A DNA stretch of 64,000 nucleotides from assembly GCA_965116665.1 (NCBI GenBank), contig OZ220709.1, positions 2,604,001 to 2,668,000 of the forward strand, in the 5' to 3' direction. This stretch comes from Aldehydirespirator sp965116665 (GTDB lineage: Bacteria > Actinomycetota > Acidimicrobiia > Acidimicrobiales > Aldehydirespiratoraceae). Each line of letters starts with the position of its first letter. Position 1 is the stretch's first letter. The translations under genes were made by a program, and so were the position numbers. This document shows positions 1 to 10,356 of the stretch, piece by piece. Under the pieces are notes generated by a model. It was not told where the DNA came from, did no database searches, and saw only the letters and a list, made by a program, of their open reading frames with translations.

Positions 1-1133
1 CGCCAGGTGCCCGCCTCGGGGGCGAAGGTGAGCCCGGTGCGGCGGGCACGCTGGATCTGAGCCGCGATGCCGACCGTGAAGGCGTCGACACGCAGGCTGG
101 GCAGCGATACCGAGACCTGGCCGCAGCCGGAATCGTCGACCGTGGAGGCGACGACCTGCTCGATGCCGCTGAAATCGGCCGTGCTCAGCGAGGTCAGGGC
201 CACCTCGTCGTAGCCGGTGCGGCGCAGGCCCTCGCTCACCATGGTGCGCACCTGTTCAGCCGGGCGCTCCCGCACCGGCCGGGTGATCATTCCGGCCTGG
301 CAGAAGCGGCAGCCCCGGGTGCAGCCCCGGAAGACCTCGACGTTGAGGCGATCGTGCACCACCTCGGTGAGCGGCACGAGCTGGCGCTTGGGGTAGGGCC
401 AGTCGGCGAGGTCGGCCACGGTGCGCTTCTCGACGACGGCAGGCACGTCGGGGTGGAGCGGCTCGACGGCCGCGAGCCGCCCGCGGTCGTAGACGGGCCG
501 GTACTGCGACGGCACGTATACCCCGGGCACCCGGGCCAGGGCCCTCAGGATCCCGCCACGGCCGCCGGGACGGCCCGAGGTCTTCCAGTCCCGCAGCAAA
601 TCGGTGACGTCGCCCACCGCCTCCTCACCGTCGCCGAGCACGACGAAGTCGACGAAGTCCGCGAGCGGCTCGGGGTTGTAGGTGCAGTGGCCCCCGGCAC
701 CGATCAGAGGATCCGCCTCGTGGCGCAGCCCGCTGTGGACGGGCACACCGGCGAGGTCGATGCAGTTCAGCACGTTCGTGTAGGTGAGCTCGGCGGAGAG
801 GTTGAACGCGATGACGTCGAACAGCGCGGCCGGGCGGTGGGTGTCGACCGAGAACAGCGGCAGCCCCTCGGCCCTCATCTGCGCCTCGAGATCCACCCAG
901 GGGGCGTAGGCGCGCTCGGCGGCCGAGTCTCCACGCTCGTTGAGGATCTCGTAGAGGATCTGCAGACCCTGGTTGGGCAGGCCGATCTCATAGGTGTCGG
1001 GATAGGTGAGCAGCCATGACACGATCCCGGGGCCGTGGACCGGGGTCTGCATCCCGTGCTCGCCGCCGATGTAGCGGGCGGGCTTGGACACCTGGGGCAG
1101 GAGAGGCTCGAGGCGATGCCACAGGTTTGTCAC
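1..1133 (-). CDS. B12-binding-type radical SAM protein, TIGR03960-like (3' end outside window)
   Basis: About 377 codons are visible from a GTG start at 1133; the C-terminus lies beyond base 1. The N-terminal 200 residues look like the degenerate cobalamin-binding region of this family (WLLTYPDTYEIGLPNQGLQI near residue 35). The radical SAM cysteine motif follows as RGCTRGCRFCQAG at about residue 265, and the visible end reads LTFAPEAGTW, a family hallmark. In many bacteria a TIGR03960 protein is followed by a TIGR03936 domain or gene, and its substrate is not established. It lies 9 bases behind rodA on the same strand, so it is probably the last gene of the mre operon transcript. Family call is firm; function is unknown. 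Confidence 0.85.
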   Translation of the reverse strand, partial: MTNLWHRLEPLLPQVSKPARYIGGEHGMQTPVHGPGIVSWLLTYPDTYEIGLPNQGLQILYEILNERGDSAAERAYAPWVDLEAQMRAEGLPLFSVDTHRPAALFDVIAFNLSAELTYTNVLNCIDLAGVPVHSGLRHEADPLIGAGGHCTYNPEPLADFVDFVVLGDGEEAVGDVTDLLRDWKTSGRPGGRGGILRALARVPGVYVPSQYRPVYDRGRLAAVEPLHPDVPAVVEKRTVADLADWPYPKRQLVPLTEVVHDRLNVEVFRGCTRGCRFCQAGMITRPVRERPAEQVRTMVSEGLRRTGYDEVALTSLSTADFSGIEQVVASTVDDSGCGQVSVSLPSLRVDAFTVGIAAQIQRARRTGLTFAPEAGTW

Positions 1134-1142
1134 CCTGCCAGC

Positions 1143-2330
1143 CTACATCTGCTGATTGAGCATCCCTTCGATGTCGAGACGGCGGCGATACACACCCGCG
1201 ACCAGCCCCAGCGCGGCCATCGACGTGAGCATCGAGGATCCGCCGTAGCTGACCAGCGGCAGCGGGATGCCGGTGACCGGCATCATCCCCATGGTCATGC
1301 CGACCGACTGGAACATCTGGAACAGGAACATGGCGAAGACTCCGGTGCAGAGGAGCCGCTCGAACGGCGTCGCGGCGATCTGAGCCGTCCTCCAGATGCG
1401 GAATAGCAGCACCGAGTACAAGCCGATCAGCAGTGAGGCGCCCCGCAGGCCGAGTTCCTCGCCCGCCACCGTGAAAATGAAGTCGGTCTGCTGTGCGGGC
1501 ACCAGGTCGGACCGGGTCTGGGTTCCTTGGAACAGTCCCTGCCCCTGCAGCCCCCCGTTGCCGATGGCGATCTGGGCCTGCTCGACGTTGAAGGCGTAGG
1601 TGGCAGCGTCATCGGTGGCCTCCGACGGGGCGAACAGGTACACCCGCAGGCGGGCCTCCTGGTAGTCGGCCAGCTCGTCGGAGCGGAGCACGCCCACGAT
1701 CCCCACCGCCGCCACGATCGCCAGCAGAGCGATCCAGCGGAGCTTGATCCCGCTTGCGACCACCGTCACCACGGCGACCACGAGATACACCAGAATGGTC
1801 CCGAGGTCCGGCTGGAGCAGGATCAGCCCTATCGGCGCGGCGGCGAGCGCCAGAGCCAGACCCAGCCGCAACAACCCGGCCCCGCCGGCGCGCGGTGACA
1901 GCAGCAGCGCCAGCCCCACGATCACCGCCAGCTTCCCGGGCTCCGACGGCTGCATCCTGAACGTCCCGAAGGAGAACCAGCCCTGGGTGCCGCTCACCTC
2001 CACGCCCACCTGCAGCACCAGCCACAGAGCCCCCATCATCACCACGAAGGCGAGCGGGTAGAGCCTCTTCATGAGACTGGGTGGGACGAAGGCCGCGACG
2101 GCGGCCACCACGACTCCCGCGGTGATGAACAGGATTTGCCGCTCGAGGAAGGCGTTGTTGGGCTCGGTGAAGTCGTCCACCACGCCCCTGGTGGCCGAAT
2201 ACACGAGAACCGATCCCATCGCCGCGATGGCCAGGGCCGAGAGGGTCAGGAACGGATCGACCAGCAGCCACCAAGGATCCTTCTCGCGCTCGAGGTTCTC
2301 GGTCTCGGGCACCGAGGCGAGGACAGTCAC
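1143..2330 (-). CDS. rodA: RodA, peptidoglycan glycosyltransferase of the elongasome (SEDS family)
   Basis: RodA polymerises glycan strands from lipid II during rod elongation in partnership with PBP2. The 395-residue product has about ten hydrophobic segments and the SEDS signature region VTGIPLPLVSYGGSSMLTSM near residue 350. The GTG start at 2330 overlaps the stop of mrdA by four bases (GTGA), so it is translationally coupled to its transpeptidase partner. Gene order mreB-mreC-mreD-mrdA-rodA assigns it to elongation rather than to the division paralogue FtsW, which normally sits in the dcw cluster. Confidence 0.95.
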   Translation of the reverse strand: MTVLASVPETENLEREKDPWWLLVDPFLTLSALAIAAMGSVLVYSATRGVVDDFTEPNNAFLERQILFITAGVVVAAVAAFVPPSLMKRLYPLAFVVMMGALWLVLQVGVEVSGTQGWFSFGTFRMQPSEPGKLAVIVGLALLLSPRAGGAGLLRLGLALALAAAPIGLILLQPDLGTILVYLVVAVVTVVASGIKLRWIALLAIVAAVGIVGVLRSDELADYQEARLRVYLFAPSEATDDAATYAFNVEQAQIAIGNGGLQGQGLFQGTQTRSDLVPAQQTDFIFTVAGEELGLRGASLLIGLYSVLLFRIWRTAQIAATPFERLLCTGVFAMFLFQMFQSVGMTMGMMPVTGIPLPLVSYGGSSMLTSMAALGLVAGVYRRRLDIEGMLNQQM

Positions 2331-4618
2331 AGCAGGGCGTCCAGTCCTCGCTGCTCCACGGCGATCTCGCCACCCACCAGCTCAGCGCACTCCTGCGAGA
2401 GCACGGGCCGCTCCTCGGAGATCGGCACACCGTCGGAATCGACCTTGATCTCGCCGGTGCGGATGCCCTCGAGGAACGCGACGAGCAGCTTGACCTCCCC
2501 GTAGCAGGCGTCCACCTCCTTGGCCGTGCGGGCCCGATCCACCGTGCCGGTGGCGATCGGAAGGAGGATCCGAGCCACGGCCGGCGCGGCCACGTCACCG
2601 CCGAAGCCGGCCTCCTCCAGCACCATCGTGACTACCACCTCGGGGTTGTAGTCGAAGCCGCGCTCGGGCCACGGCGCCGGGCCGAACGCTGTGAACCAGG
2701 CGAAGTCGGCCTTCCCCTGCTTCTCAGCCGTGCCGGTCTTGCCCGCTACCGGCCAGGCGCTCAGCGGGAAATCTACGCCTCCCTCGCCGGGAAGGTTGAA
2801 GGCCCCGTAGGCGGTTCCCCGCAACAGCGCCTCATCGCCGGTCGGACTCGGGATGTTGAGCGCCGTCACTCCGTTCAGCCCGTCGAGCAGCGGTTCGGAC
2901 AGCGCGGCATTCCAATCGAGCTCTCGCACGAGCCTCGGGCCGAACTCCTCCAGGACGTTGCCACTGCGGTCGGTGATCTTGGTGGCGATGTTGGGCTGGT
3001 GGAGCTTGCCCTCGCTGGCCAGGACCGCGTAGAGGTTGGCCACCTGCAGCGGCGTGGCCAGGAGGTTGCCCTGGCCGATGGCCAGGTTGATGGTGTCGCC
3101 CGCGAACCACTGGTCACCGCCGCGCAGGAACACGCCCTGCTCGAACTGGTAGTCGTAGTACTCCCGGTCGGGCACGACCCCGGGCCTCTCGTGGGGCAGC
3201 GGGACTCCGGTGTGGGAACCGAGGCCGAAGGCCTCGGCGGTCTCCTGGATTCCCTCGTCGAGGGGCGCGCGGCGCTGGAAGAAGCCCTCGCCGCCGATCC
3301 GGTAGAAGTATGTGTCACTCGACACGGTGATGGCGTCGCGCAGGTCTACGCCGCGCTCGCAGCAGTAGGGGCTCTCGAACAGGCAGGTGTCGGACTCCTC
3401 CAGGCAGAACGGATAGCGGTAGGTGCCGGTGTCCCGGTAGAACTCGTCGACGCCGGTCAGCGCCGCGCCGCCGTCGGCTATCACGCCCTGGGTCAGAGCT
3501 GCATAGGCGGTGACCACCTTGAAGGTGGAGCCGGGCGCGTAGAGGCCCTGGATGGCCCGGTTGAGGATCGGCGAGTAGTTCTCCTCCGCGGTCAGATCGT
3601 TGAACAGCCGCTGCGAGATCCCGTCCGCGAACTCCCGCGGGTCGTAGGTGGGGAACGACGCCATGGCCAGGATCGAGCCGTCCCGCGGGTCGAGGGCCAC
3701 CGCCGCTCCGGCCGAGGCCACGAAGCGGGGGGAATCGGGATCGGTGGGCGGCGGCTGGTCCCGGGCCTCGTCGAGTCCCCGACGCAGTTGGCGCTCGACG
3801 AGGCTCTGGACGTCGAGGTCCACAGTCAGGTGCACATCGTTGCCCGGTTGGGGCAGGCGGGCCTTGTCGTGGTGGACCTTGACGATCTCGTCGAGCCGGT
3901 TCACCTCGAAGACGCGCACCCCGGGGACTCCCCGCAGCTCGCTCTCGAATATGCGCTCCACCCCGGACTTCCCGATCTCGTCGCCGGGCTGGTACGTCTT
4001 CGCGTTCGGGTCGGCCGGATCGTGCTGCGCGCTCACGGACCGGAACTCGGACTCCGTCAGCGGCCCCACATAGCCGAGCAGGTGCGCAGCCAGATCGCCG
4101 TAGGGGTAGCTCCGCACCGTGCGCTCCTCCACGGACACCCCGGGGAACAGGTCGGGGCGCTCGCCCAGGTACAGCAGCAGCTCGGGGTCGATGTCGACCG
4201 CCACCGGAACCCGGTCGAACGGCCCGTACTCGCGGCTCGCGAGCCGCTCCTCGATATCGCGGACCTTCGTCAGGCGGCCTGAGCGGCTGACAATCTCGGC
4301 CAACTCGAGGAGCGCGCCGCGCTGCTCGGACTCGTCGAGGGCGGCCCTGAACGCCAGACGGTCGACGGTCACCACCTGGACCACCTTGTTGTCCACCAGC
4401 ATCCGCCCCTGGGCATCGAAGATCCGGCCCCGGGGGGCCTGGGTGTAGACCACCCTCAGAATGTTGGCGGAGGCGGCGTCCTGCAGTTCCTCGTGTTCGA
4501 GCACCTGCAGGTACCACAGCCGCGCCACGAGGGCGGCCACCAGGCAGACGGCCACGATGCCGACGACATACAGCCGGAAGCTCTGGCGCTCGTAGACGTC
4601 GGAGCCATTGTCCGCCAT
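2327..4618 (-). CDS. mrdA: Penicillin-binding protein 2, class B transpeptidase of the elongasome
   Basis: This protein crosslinks peptidoglycan on the outer face of the membrane as RodA's partner. Start ATG at 4618 overlaps the mreD stop by one base, giving 763 residues; an upstream in-frame extension would run inside mreD and is less likely. There is one N-terminal membrane helix (about 15-37), a PBP dimerisation domain, then the transpeptidase domain with GSTFK near residue 362, SSD in the SxN position and GKTGTAEK near 626. Between the first two motifs, about residues 405-427, is a cysteine-rich insert (FCLEESDTCLFESPYCC) that I do not know from standard PBP2 and that could form disulfides outside the cell. 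Confidence 0.93.
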   Translation of the reverse strand: MADNGSDVYERQSFRLYVVGIVAVCLVAALVARLWYLQVLEHEELQDAASANILRVVYTQAPRGRIFDAQGRMLVDNKVVQVVTVDRLAFRAALDESEQRGALLELAEIVSRSGRLTKVRDIEERLASREYGPFDRVPVAVDIDPELLLYLGERPDLFPGVSVEERTVRSYPYGDLAAHLLGYVGPLTESEFRSVSAQHDPADPNAKTYQPGDEIGKSGVERIFESELRGVPGVRVFEVNRLDEIVKVHHDKARLPQPGNDVHLTVDLDVQSLVERQLRRGLDEARDQPPPTDPDSPRFVASAGAAVALDPRDGSILAMASFPTYDPREFADGISQRLFNDLTAEENYSPILNRAIQGLYAPGSTFKVVTAYAALTQGVIADGGAALTGVDEFYRDTGTYRYPFCLEESDTCLFESPYCCERGVDLRDAITVSSDTYFYRIGGEGFFQRRAPLDEGIQETAEAFGLGSHTGVPLPHERPGVVPDREYYDYQFEQGVFLRGGDQWFAGDTINLAIGQGNLLATPLQVANLYAVLASEGKLHQPNIATKITDRSGNVLEEFGPRLVRELDWNAALSEPLLDGLNGVTALNIPSPTGDEALLRGTAYGAFNLPGEGGVDFPLSAWPVAGKTGTAEKQGKADFAWFTAFGPAPWPERGFDYNPEVVVTMVLEEAGFGGDVAAPAVARILLPIATGTVDRARTAKEVDACYGEVKLLVAFLEGIRTGEIKVDSDGVPISEERPVLSQECAELVGGEIAVEQRGLDALL

Positions 4619-5220
4619 CAGCGTCCCAACCTGGCTGTGGCCCGAGCAGAGTCGACGGACGGTTCGCGGGACCGCCCGCCCCACACAGCCCAACGCATCG
4701 CCGGAGCCACCCCCAGCGACAGCACCGCGTTGAGCGCCGACGAGACGAGCACGATCTTCAGCAGGGCGTCGCCGATGAGGCCGCGCTGGCCGACCACCTC
4801 TCCCAGCACCGCGTAGGCAGCCACCGAGGCGGCCGTTCCGACGAAGGCGAGCAGTCCCGTCTGGACGCGGGTGTCATGGAAGAGATCCTCGGTGATGCTG
4901 CCCAACCCGAAGGCGACCAGGGCGAACGACACTGCGGCCAGTCCGAGGGGGGTCGGCAGGTAGACGTCCCACATCAAGCCGGCCCCGAAGGCGATCAACG
5001 AGCCCCCCTGGGCACCGGCCAGAAGGGCCGCCAGGACGGCCACCAACGCCGGCAGCTCCGGGGCCACCCCGGCTACCCGCACCTCCACGAAGATCGTCAA
5101 CTGCAACAGCAGCGCGGCCATGTACACCAGGAATACCCGCAGAGCGGCCACCACCAAGCTGCCGCGCAGAGACGCGAGCCCCCGGCGCACCCCTGCCGAG
5201 GCCAGCTGGGGGGCTGTCAT
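4618..5220 (-). CDS. mreD: MreD, rod-shape-determining membrane protein
   Basis: The 200-residue protein has five or six hydrophobic helices and the MreD-type segment GAGLMWDVYLPTPLGLAAVS around residue 80. MreD is a membrane component of the elongasome that helps position MreC, PBP2 and RodA. Its ATG at 5220 overlaps the mreC stop by four bases, and its stop overlaps the mrdA start, so the three are tightly coupled. MreD is poorly conserved in sequence; the call relies on size, topology and operon position. Confidence 0.9.
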   Translation of the reverse strand: MTAPQLASAGVRRGLASLRGSLVVAALRVFLVYMAALLLQLTIFVEVRVAGVAPELPALVAVLAALLAGAQGGSLIAFGAGLMWDVYLPTPLGLAAVSFALVAFGLGSITEDLFHDTRVQTGLLAFVGTAASVAAYAVLGEVVGQRGLIGDALLKIVLVSSALNAVLSLGVAPAMRWAVWGGRSREPSVDSARATARLGR

Positions 5221-6113
5221 GGGGACTGCTCCAGGAACGGCGAGTCCGGCCCTACCGGCGCCTCGTCGACCGGGGCCTGCAGCAGCACGGTGACATAGCC
5301 GAGATCATCGACGGCCGCGGCCAGATCGACCGTCACCAGCTGCACCAGGCCCGCTTCCGCCGGCTCGACCGAGGCCACCCGCCCCACCGGAATGTTGGCC
5401 GGGTAGCGGCTCCCCGCCGCGGTGACCACCGTGCTTCCGATGGCGGGCAGTTCGGAGAGGTCTCCGGTCTCGGGCCAGCGCAGTCCGGTGTCCACCACGA
5501 ACTTGGTCTGCTCGCCGGCCATCCCGTGACCGAGTCCCACATCACCGGTGTCGATCAGCCGCACACCGATCACCAGATTCGGACTGCTGATCATGGTGAC
5601 CGTGCTGCGTCCGGTGTCGACGGTCTCGACCCTTCCGACGAGCCCGGCCGCGGTGACGACCGCCATGCCCGGAGCGACCCCGTCGCGATGTCCCACGTCG
5701 ATCGACACGACCCCGTCATCGAAGTTGCCCACCGCGTCGCGCAATACCGATGCGGTCATCCGCTCGACGTCGTCCACGTATGTCACCCCGGTGGCCTCCA
5801 GGAGCCGGTCGAGGGTGTCGGTGCGGGCCTCGGTCCGCAGGTCGGCGCTGCGCAGGCTGTCGATCTCCTCTTTGAGCCGGTCGTTCTCGGAGCGGAGGTC
5901 GTTGTAGGAGAACATCACCGTCCACACCTCCGCCACCGGCCCGAGCACCACATCGACCGCGGAGACGACCGGCTCGAGAAGGTCGCGCACACGGCTCTGG
6001 GCCGTCTCGAGGGGCCCGTAGCCGCGGAAGTCCAGCGTCAGGAGCGTGATCGCGGTGAGGATCAACAGGATCAAGCGGTACCGGGACCGCCCACTGCGCT
6101 GGGCCACGGCCAT
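5217..6113 (-). CDS. mreC: MreC, rod-shape-determining protein
   Basis: This 298-residue protein has one N-terminal membrane helix (about residues 12-32), a coiled coil (YNDLRSENDRLKEEIDSLRS near 70-90) and the extracytoplasmic beta-domain of MreC with DVGHRDGVAPGMAVVTAAGL near 140. MreC dimers link cytoplasmic MreB to PBP2 and RodA. The gene starts nine bases after the mreB stop and overlaps mreD downstream. Length is normal for the family. Confidence 0.94.
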   Translation of the reverse strand: MAVAQRSGRSRYRLILLILTAITLLTLDFRGYGPLETAQSRVRDLLEPVVSAVDVVLGPVAEVWTVMFSYNDLRSENDRLKEEIDSLRSADLRTEARTDTLDRLLEATGVTYVDDVERMTASVLRDAVGNFDDGVVSIDVGHRDGVAPGMAVVTAAGLVGRVETVDTGRSTVTMISSPNLVIGVRLIDTGDVGLGHGMAGEQTKFVVDTGLRWPETGDLSELPAIGSTVVTAAGSRYPANIPVGRVASVEPAEAGLVQLVTVDLAAAVDDLGYVTVLLQAPVDEAPVGPDSPFLEQSP

Positions 6114-6122
6114 GGCCGGGGG

Positions 6123-7175
6123 TTACAGATCGCTCGCGGCGGTATCGCCAGTCAGCTGGTCCAGGTTCTCGAGCACATGACCACAGCCCCTCACCACAGC
6201 GTGGAGCGGATCGACCGCGACCGTGATCGGCATGCCGGTCTCGTTGGCCATCCGCTGGTCCAGGTTCCTCAGCAGGGCGCCCCCGCCCGCGAGCACGATG
6301 CCCGACTCCATGATGTCGGCGGCCAGCTCCGGCGGTGTGCGATCGAGCGTGCCCCTCACCGCATCGCAGATGGCGACGACCGACTCCTCCAAGCCCTCGC
6401 GGATGTCCTCGGTGGTGATGGACACCACCCGGGGCAGGCCGCTCACGAGATCGCGGCCCCGGATCTCGGCCCGAGCCTCCCGCGGCAGGGGGTGGGCCGA
6501 GCCGAGCACGATCTTTATCTCCTCGGCGGTGCGCTCCCCGATCAGCAGGGAGTGCTCCTTCTTGACGAACTGGACGATCGCGTCGTCGAACTCGTCGCCC
6601 CCCACGCGGATGGACTCGCTGGACACGATCCCCCCGAGGGAGATGACGGCCACCTCGGTGGTGCCGCCACCGATGTCAACCACCATGTTCCCGGTCGGCT
6701 CCCACACCTTCATGCCGGTGCCGATCGCGGCCGCCATCGGCTCCTCGATGATGTGGGTCGGCCGGCGGGCACCCGCCGACTCGGCGGCCTCCTGCACGGC
6801 TCGCTGCTCCACGCCGGTGATCCCCGACGGAACGGCAATGACCATGCGCGGCTTGGTCCAGCGCCGCTGATGGACGCGCTCGACGAAGAAGCGCAGCATC
6901 TCCTGGCACATGTCGAAGTCGGCGATCACGCCGTCCTTGAGCGGGCGAACCGCCTGGATGTGGGCCGGCGTCCGCCCGAGCATGCTCTTGGCCTCGGAGC
7001 CCACCGCGAGGACCTTGCGGGTACGGGTGTTCACCGCGACCACGGACGGCTCGTTGAGCACAATCCCCTCGCCCCGCACGTACACGACGGTGTTGGCGGT
7101 GCCGAGGTCCAGAGCCATGTCGCGACCGATGACCCACCCGAGCCCCGATTGCATGGTCCCTGTACTCATTCTCAT
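6123..7175 (-). CDS. mreB: MreB, actin-like rod-shape protein
   Basis: MreB is a bacterial actin that guides lateral wall synthesis beneath the membrane. Visible nucleotide-binding motifs are phosphate 1 DLGTANTVVYV near residue 23, phosphate 2 VVDIGGGTTEVAVISLGG near 170 and the C-terminal GIVLAGGGALLRNLD near 290. The product is 350 residues. Two ATG codons six bases apart can start it; the GAGG box lies one base before the first ATG (7175) but seven bases before the second (7169), which favours the second. It heads the shape operon and has a leadered promoter upstream, unlike many neighbours. Confidence 0.96.
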   Translation of the reverse strand: MRMSTGTMQSGLGWVIGRDMALDLGTANTVVYVRGEGIVLNEPSVVAVNTRTRKVLAVGSEAKSMLGRTPAHIQAVRPLKDGVIADFDMCQEMLRFFVERVHQRRWTKPRMVIAVPSGITGVEQRAVQEAAESAGARRPTHIIEEPMAAAIGTGMKVWEPTGNMVVDIGGGTTEVAVISLGGIVSSESIRVGGDEFDDAIVQFVKKEHSLLIGERTAEEIKIVLGSAHPLPREARAEIRGRDLVSGLPRVVSITTEDIREGLEESVVAICDAVRGTLDRTPPELAADIMESGIVLAGGGALLRNLDQRMANETGMPITVAVDPLHAVVRGCGHVLENLDQLTGDTAASDL

Positions 7176-7193
7176 GCCTCGATCAGCTCCGAG

Positions 7194-7199
7194 AGACTA
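7194..7199 (-). promoter_or_regulatory. Putative -10 box of the mreB operon
   Basis: TAGTCT on the minus strand lies 18 bases before the first mreB ATG, with GGAG and GAGG boxes in between. This is one of the few starts here with a normal short leader and ribosome binding site. The rest of 7200-7320, between this promoter and the end of ndk, shows nothing else I can name. Confidence 0.4.
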
Positions 7200-7320
7200 C
7201 CACAGCGCGATGGATCCGGCCGCACACGCCCGCATGGAGGCTAGACGATCGCGAGCGCAGGCGCGCATCGGGTTCCGCTCCGTCTTCCTGCCGCGGCGAG
7301 TGCCGGTCCCCCGCACCCGG

Positions 7321-7728
7321 CTACAGGCCGGGAAAGAACAGGCTCACCTCTCGCTGGGCGGATGCCGCTGAGTCGCTGCCGTGGACCAGGTTCTCGGTGA
7401 CCTCGGTGCCGAAATCCCCGCGGATCGTGCCCGGCTCCGCCTTCAGGGGGTCGGTGGCTCCCATCATGGAGCGCACTACTCGCCAGGTGTCCTCGGGGCC
7501 TTCCACGACGGCTACCACCGCGGGGCTCCTGCCCATGAAGGCCACCAGATCGTCGTAGAAACCCTTCCCCACATGCTCGGAGTAGTGCCGGGCGAGCAGA
7601 CCGGCGTCGAGGGTCCGCAACTCGACGGCTGCCAGGCGCAGGCCCTTCCGTTCGAAACGGCCCAGGATCTCGCCCACCAAGCCCCGCTCGACGGCGTCGG
7701 GCTTGCAGATGACCAGAGTGCGATTCAC
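7321..7728 (-). CDS. ndk: Nucleoside diphosphate kinase
   Basis: Ndk transfers the gamma phosphate of NTPs to NDPs through a phosphohistidine. The 135-residue product has the N-terminal RTLVICKPDAVERGLVGEI and the active-site segment NLVHGSDS, with catalytic His at 116. Length and sequence are typical. The start is GTG, preceded at seven bases by TAGCAT (7736-7741), so it is probably leaderless; it starts 18 bases after the folC stop. Confidence 0.97.
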   Translation of the reverse strand: MNRTLVICKPDAVERGLVGEILGRFERKGLRLAAVELRTLDAGLLARHYSEHVGKGFYDDLVAFMGRSPAVVAVVEGPEDTWRVVRSMMGATDPLKAEPGTIRGDFGTEVTENLVHGSDSAASAQREVSLFFPGL

Positions 7729-7735
7729 GCCGGCG

Positions 7736-7741
7736 ATGCTA
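7736..7741 (-). promoter_or_regulatory. -10 box of ndk (leaderless)
   Basis: TAGCAT is followed by seven bases and then the GTG of ndk, placing the predicted transcription start on the start codon. The box overlaps the end of folC. Confidence 0.5.
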
Positions 7742-7746
7742 CCCAG

Positions 7747-9045
7747 TCATAGGCGTTCGGAGAGCACGGTCTTGGCTGCGCCGATGACGGTGAAGGAGCC
7801 GGTCACGGTGACCACATCGGCACCCGCCGCCAGCTCGAGGGCACGGTCGAGGGCCGCGCCCACGTCGGCAACCGCTTCGGAGGCCACGCCGAGGGAGGCG
7901 GCCGCGGCCGCGATCTCCGGTGCCGGTATGCCTCGGGCCGTCGGAGCGGTGCAGCACACCACACGCTCGGCCCGGGCCGCCTCGAGGCCCTGCAGCACGC
8001 CGGAGATGTCGCGCCCCGACTGCATCCCCACCACCAGGAAGCGGCGGCCCGACGGTGCGAAGTCGTCGTTGAGGGTGGCGGCCGCGGCCCGGGCCCCGTC
8101 GGGGTTGTGCGCTCCGTCGAGCACGACGAGAGGGTCGCGGCCCACGATCTCGAAGCGTCCCGGAACCCTCACGCCGGCCAGGGCCTCGTCCACCACCTCG
8201 TCGGGCAGCCTCGCCTCGAAGAAGGCCTCCGCGGCGGCCACGGCAACAGAGGCGTTGTCAAGCTGGTGGCGGCCGTGCAGCGCTATCAGCGAGTCGGTAT
8301 GGCGCCCGTAGGGGGTGAAGAAGTCGGCCACCCACCCGCCGATCGCGAGGCGCGCCCGGTCGATCCCGAAGTCCGAGCCGCGCTCGAGCATGGCCGCATG
8401 AGGCTCGGCCCGGAAGACGTCGCGCAGGCGGGGGTCGGTCTCCCCGCAGACGATCGTCGAGCCCGGCTTGACTATGCCCGCCTTCTCGTGCGCGACGGCC
8501 AGCCGCCAGTCACCTGCTCCGTCGGTGTGGTCCCGGCCGACGTTGGTGACCACCGCCACCTCGGCTTCGACGACGTTGGTGGCGTCGAATCGCCCCAGCA
8601 TCCCCACCTCGACCACGGCCACGTCCACGGCCACATCCGCGAAGTGCTGCAATGCGGCTGCCGTCACGGTCTCGAACCAGGTGGCCCGCATCCGCATGTG
8701 ATCCGTGAAACGGGCCACGTCGCCGATGGCCGCACCGAAGGTCTCGGGATCCAGCGGCTCGGAGTCGACCGAGATGCGCTCGGTGGGAGCCACCAGGTGC
8801 GGGCTGGTGTAGGCGCCGACCCGCAGGCCCATCTCCTGCAGCAGGCGGGCCGTGACCCGCACCGTGGACCCCTTGCCGTTGGTGCCCGTGACATGGATGA
8901 CCCGGTAACGGTGTTGCGGATCTCCCATGGCCGACGCCAGCGCCTGCATCGACTGAAGGCTCAGTCCATGGACGCGGCCGGCCCGGGGCCTCGACTCGTA
9001 GTTGATGAGGGTGTCGAGATGGTCCAGTGCCGCGCCGTAGTCCAC
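7747..9045 (-). CDS. folC: Folylpolyglutamate/dihydrofolate synthase
   Basis: FolC adds glutamate to dihydropteroate or folates using ATP. The P-loop HVTGTNGKGSTVRVTARLL is near residue 50, the Mur-ligase-type central segment is EVGMLGRFDATNVV near 145, and VLDGAHNPDGARA lies in the C-terminal domain near 308. The 432-residue length is normal. It sits between clpX and ndk on the same strand, the common actinobacterial valS-folC-ndk layout with valS replaced by clpX. Confidence 0.95.
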   Translation of the reverse strand: MDYGAALDHLDTLINYESRPRAGRVHGLSLQSMQALASAMGDPQHRYRVIHVTGTNGKGSTVRVTARLLQEMGLRVGAYTSPHLVAPTERISVDSEPLDPETFGAAIGDVARFTDHMRMRATWFETVTAAALQHFADVAVDVAVVEVGMLGRFDATNVVEAEVAVVTNVGRDHTDGAGDWRLAVAHEKAGIVKPGSTIVCGETDPRLRDVFRAEPHAAMLERGSDFGIDRARLAIGGWVADFFTPYGRHTDSLIALHGRHQLDNASVAVAAAEAFFEARLPDEVVDEALAGVRVPGRFEIVGRDPLVVLDGAHNPDGARAAAATLNDDFAPSGRRFLVVGMQSGRDISGVLQGLEAARAERVVCCTAPTARGIPAPEIAAAAASLGVASEAVADVGAALDRALELAAGADVVTVTGSFTVIGAAKTVLSERL

Positions 9046-9064
9046 GGGCGGGAACTCGCGTTCG

Positions 9065-10333
<1,269 letters not shown>

Positions 10334-10356
10334 GCGGTCGTCTCCCCCTCTTGGCG

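Noticed and set aside
5526..7244. A 572-codon plus-strand frame opposite mreC and mreB
   Set aside because: It is the complement of two clearly recognised genes and its translation is low-complexity His, Arg and Gly.
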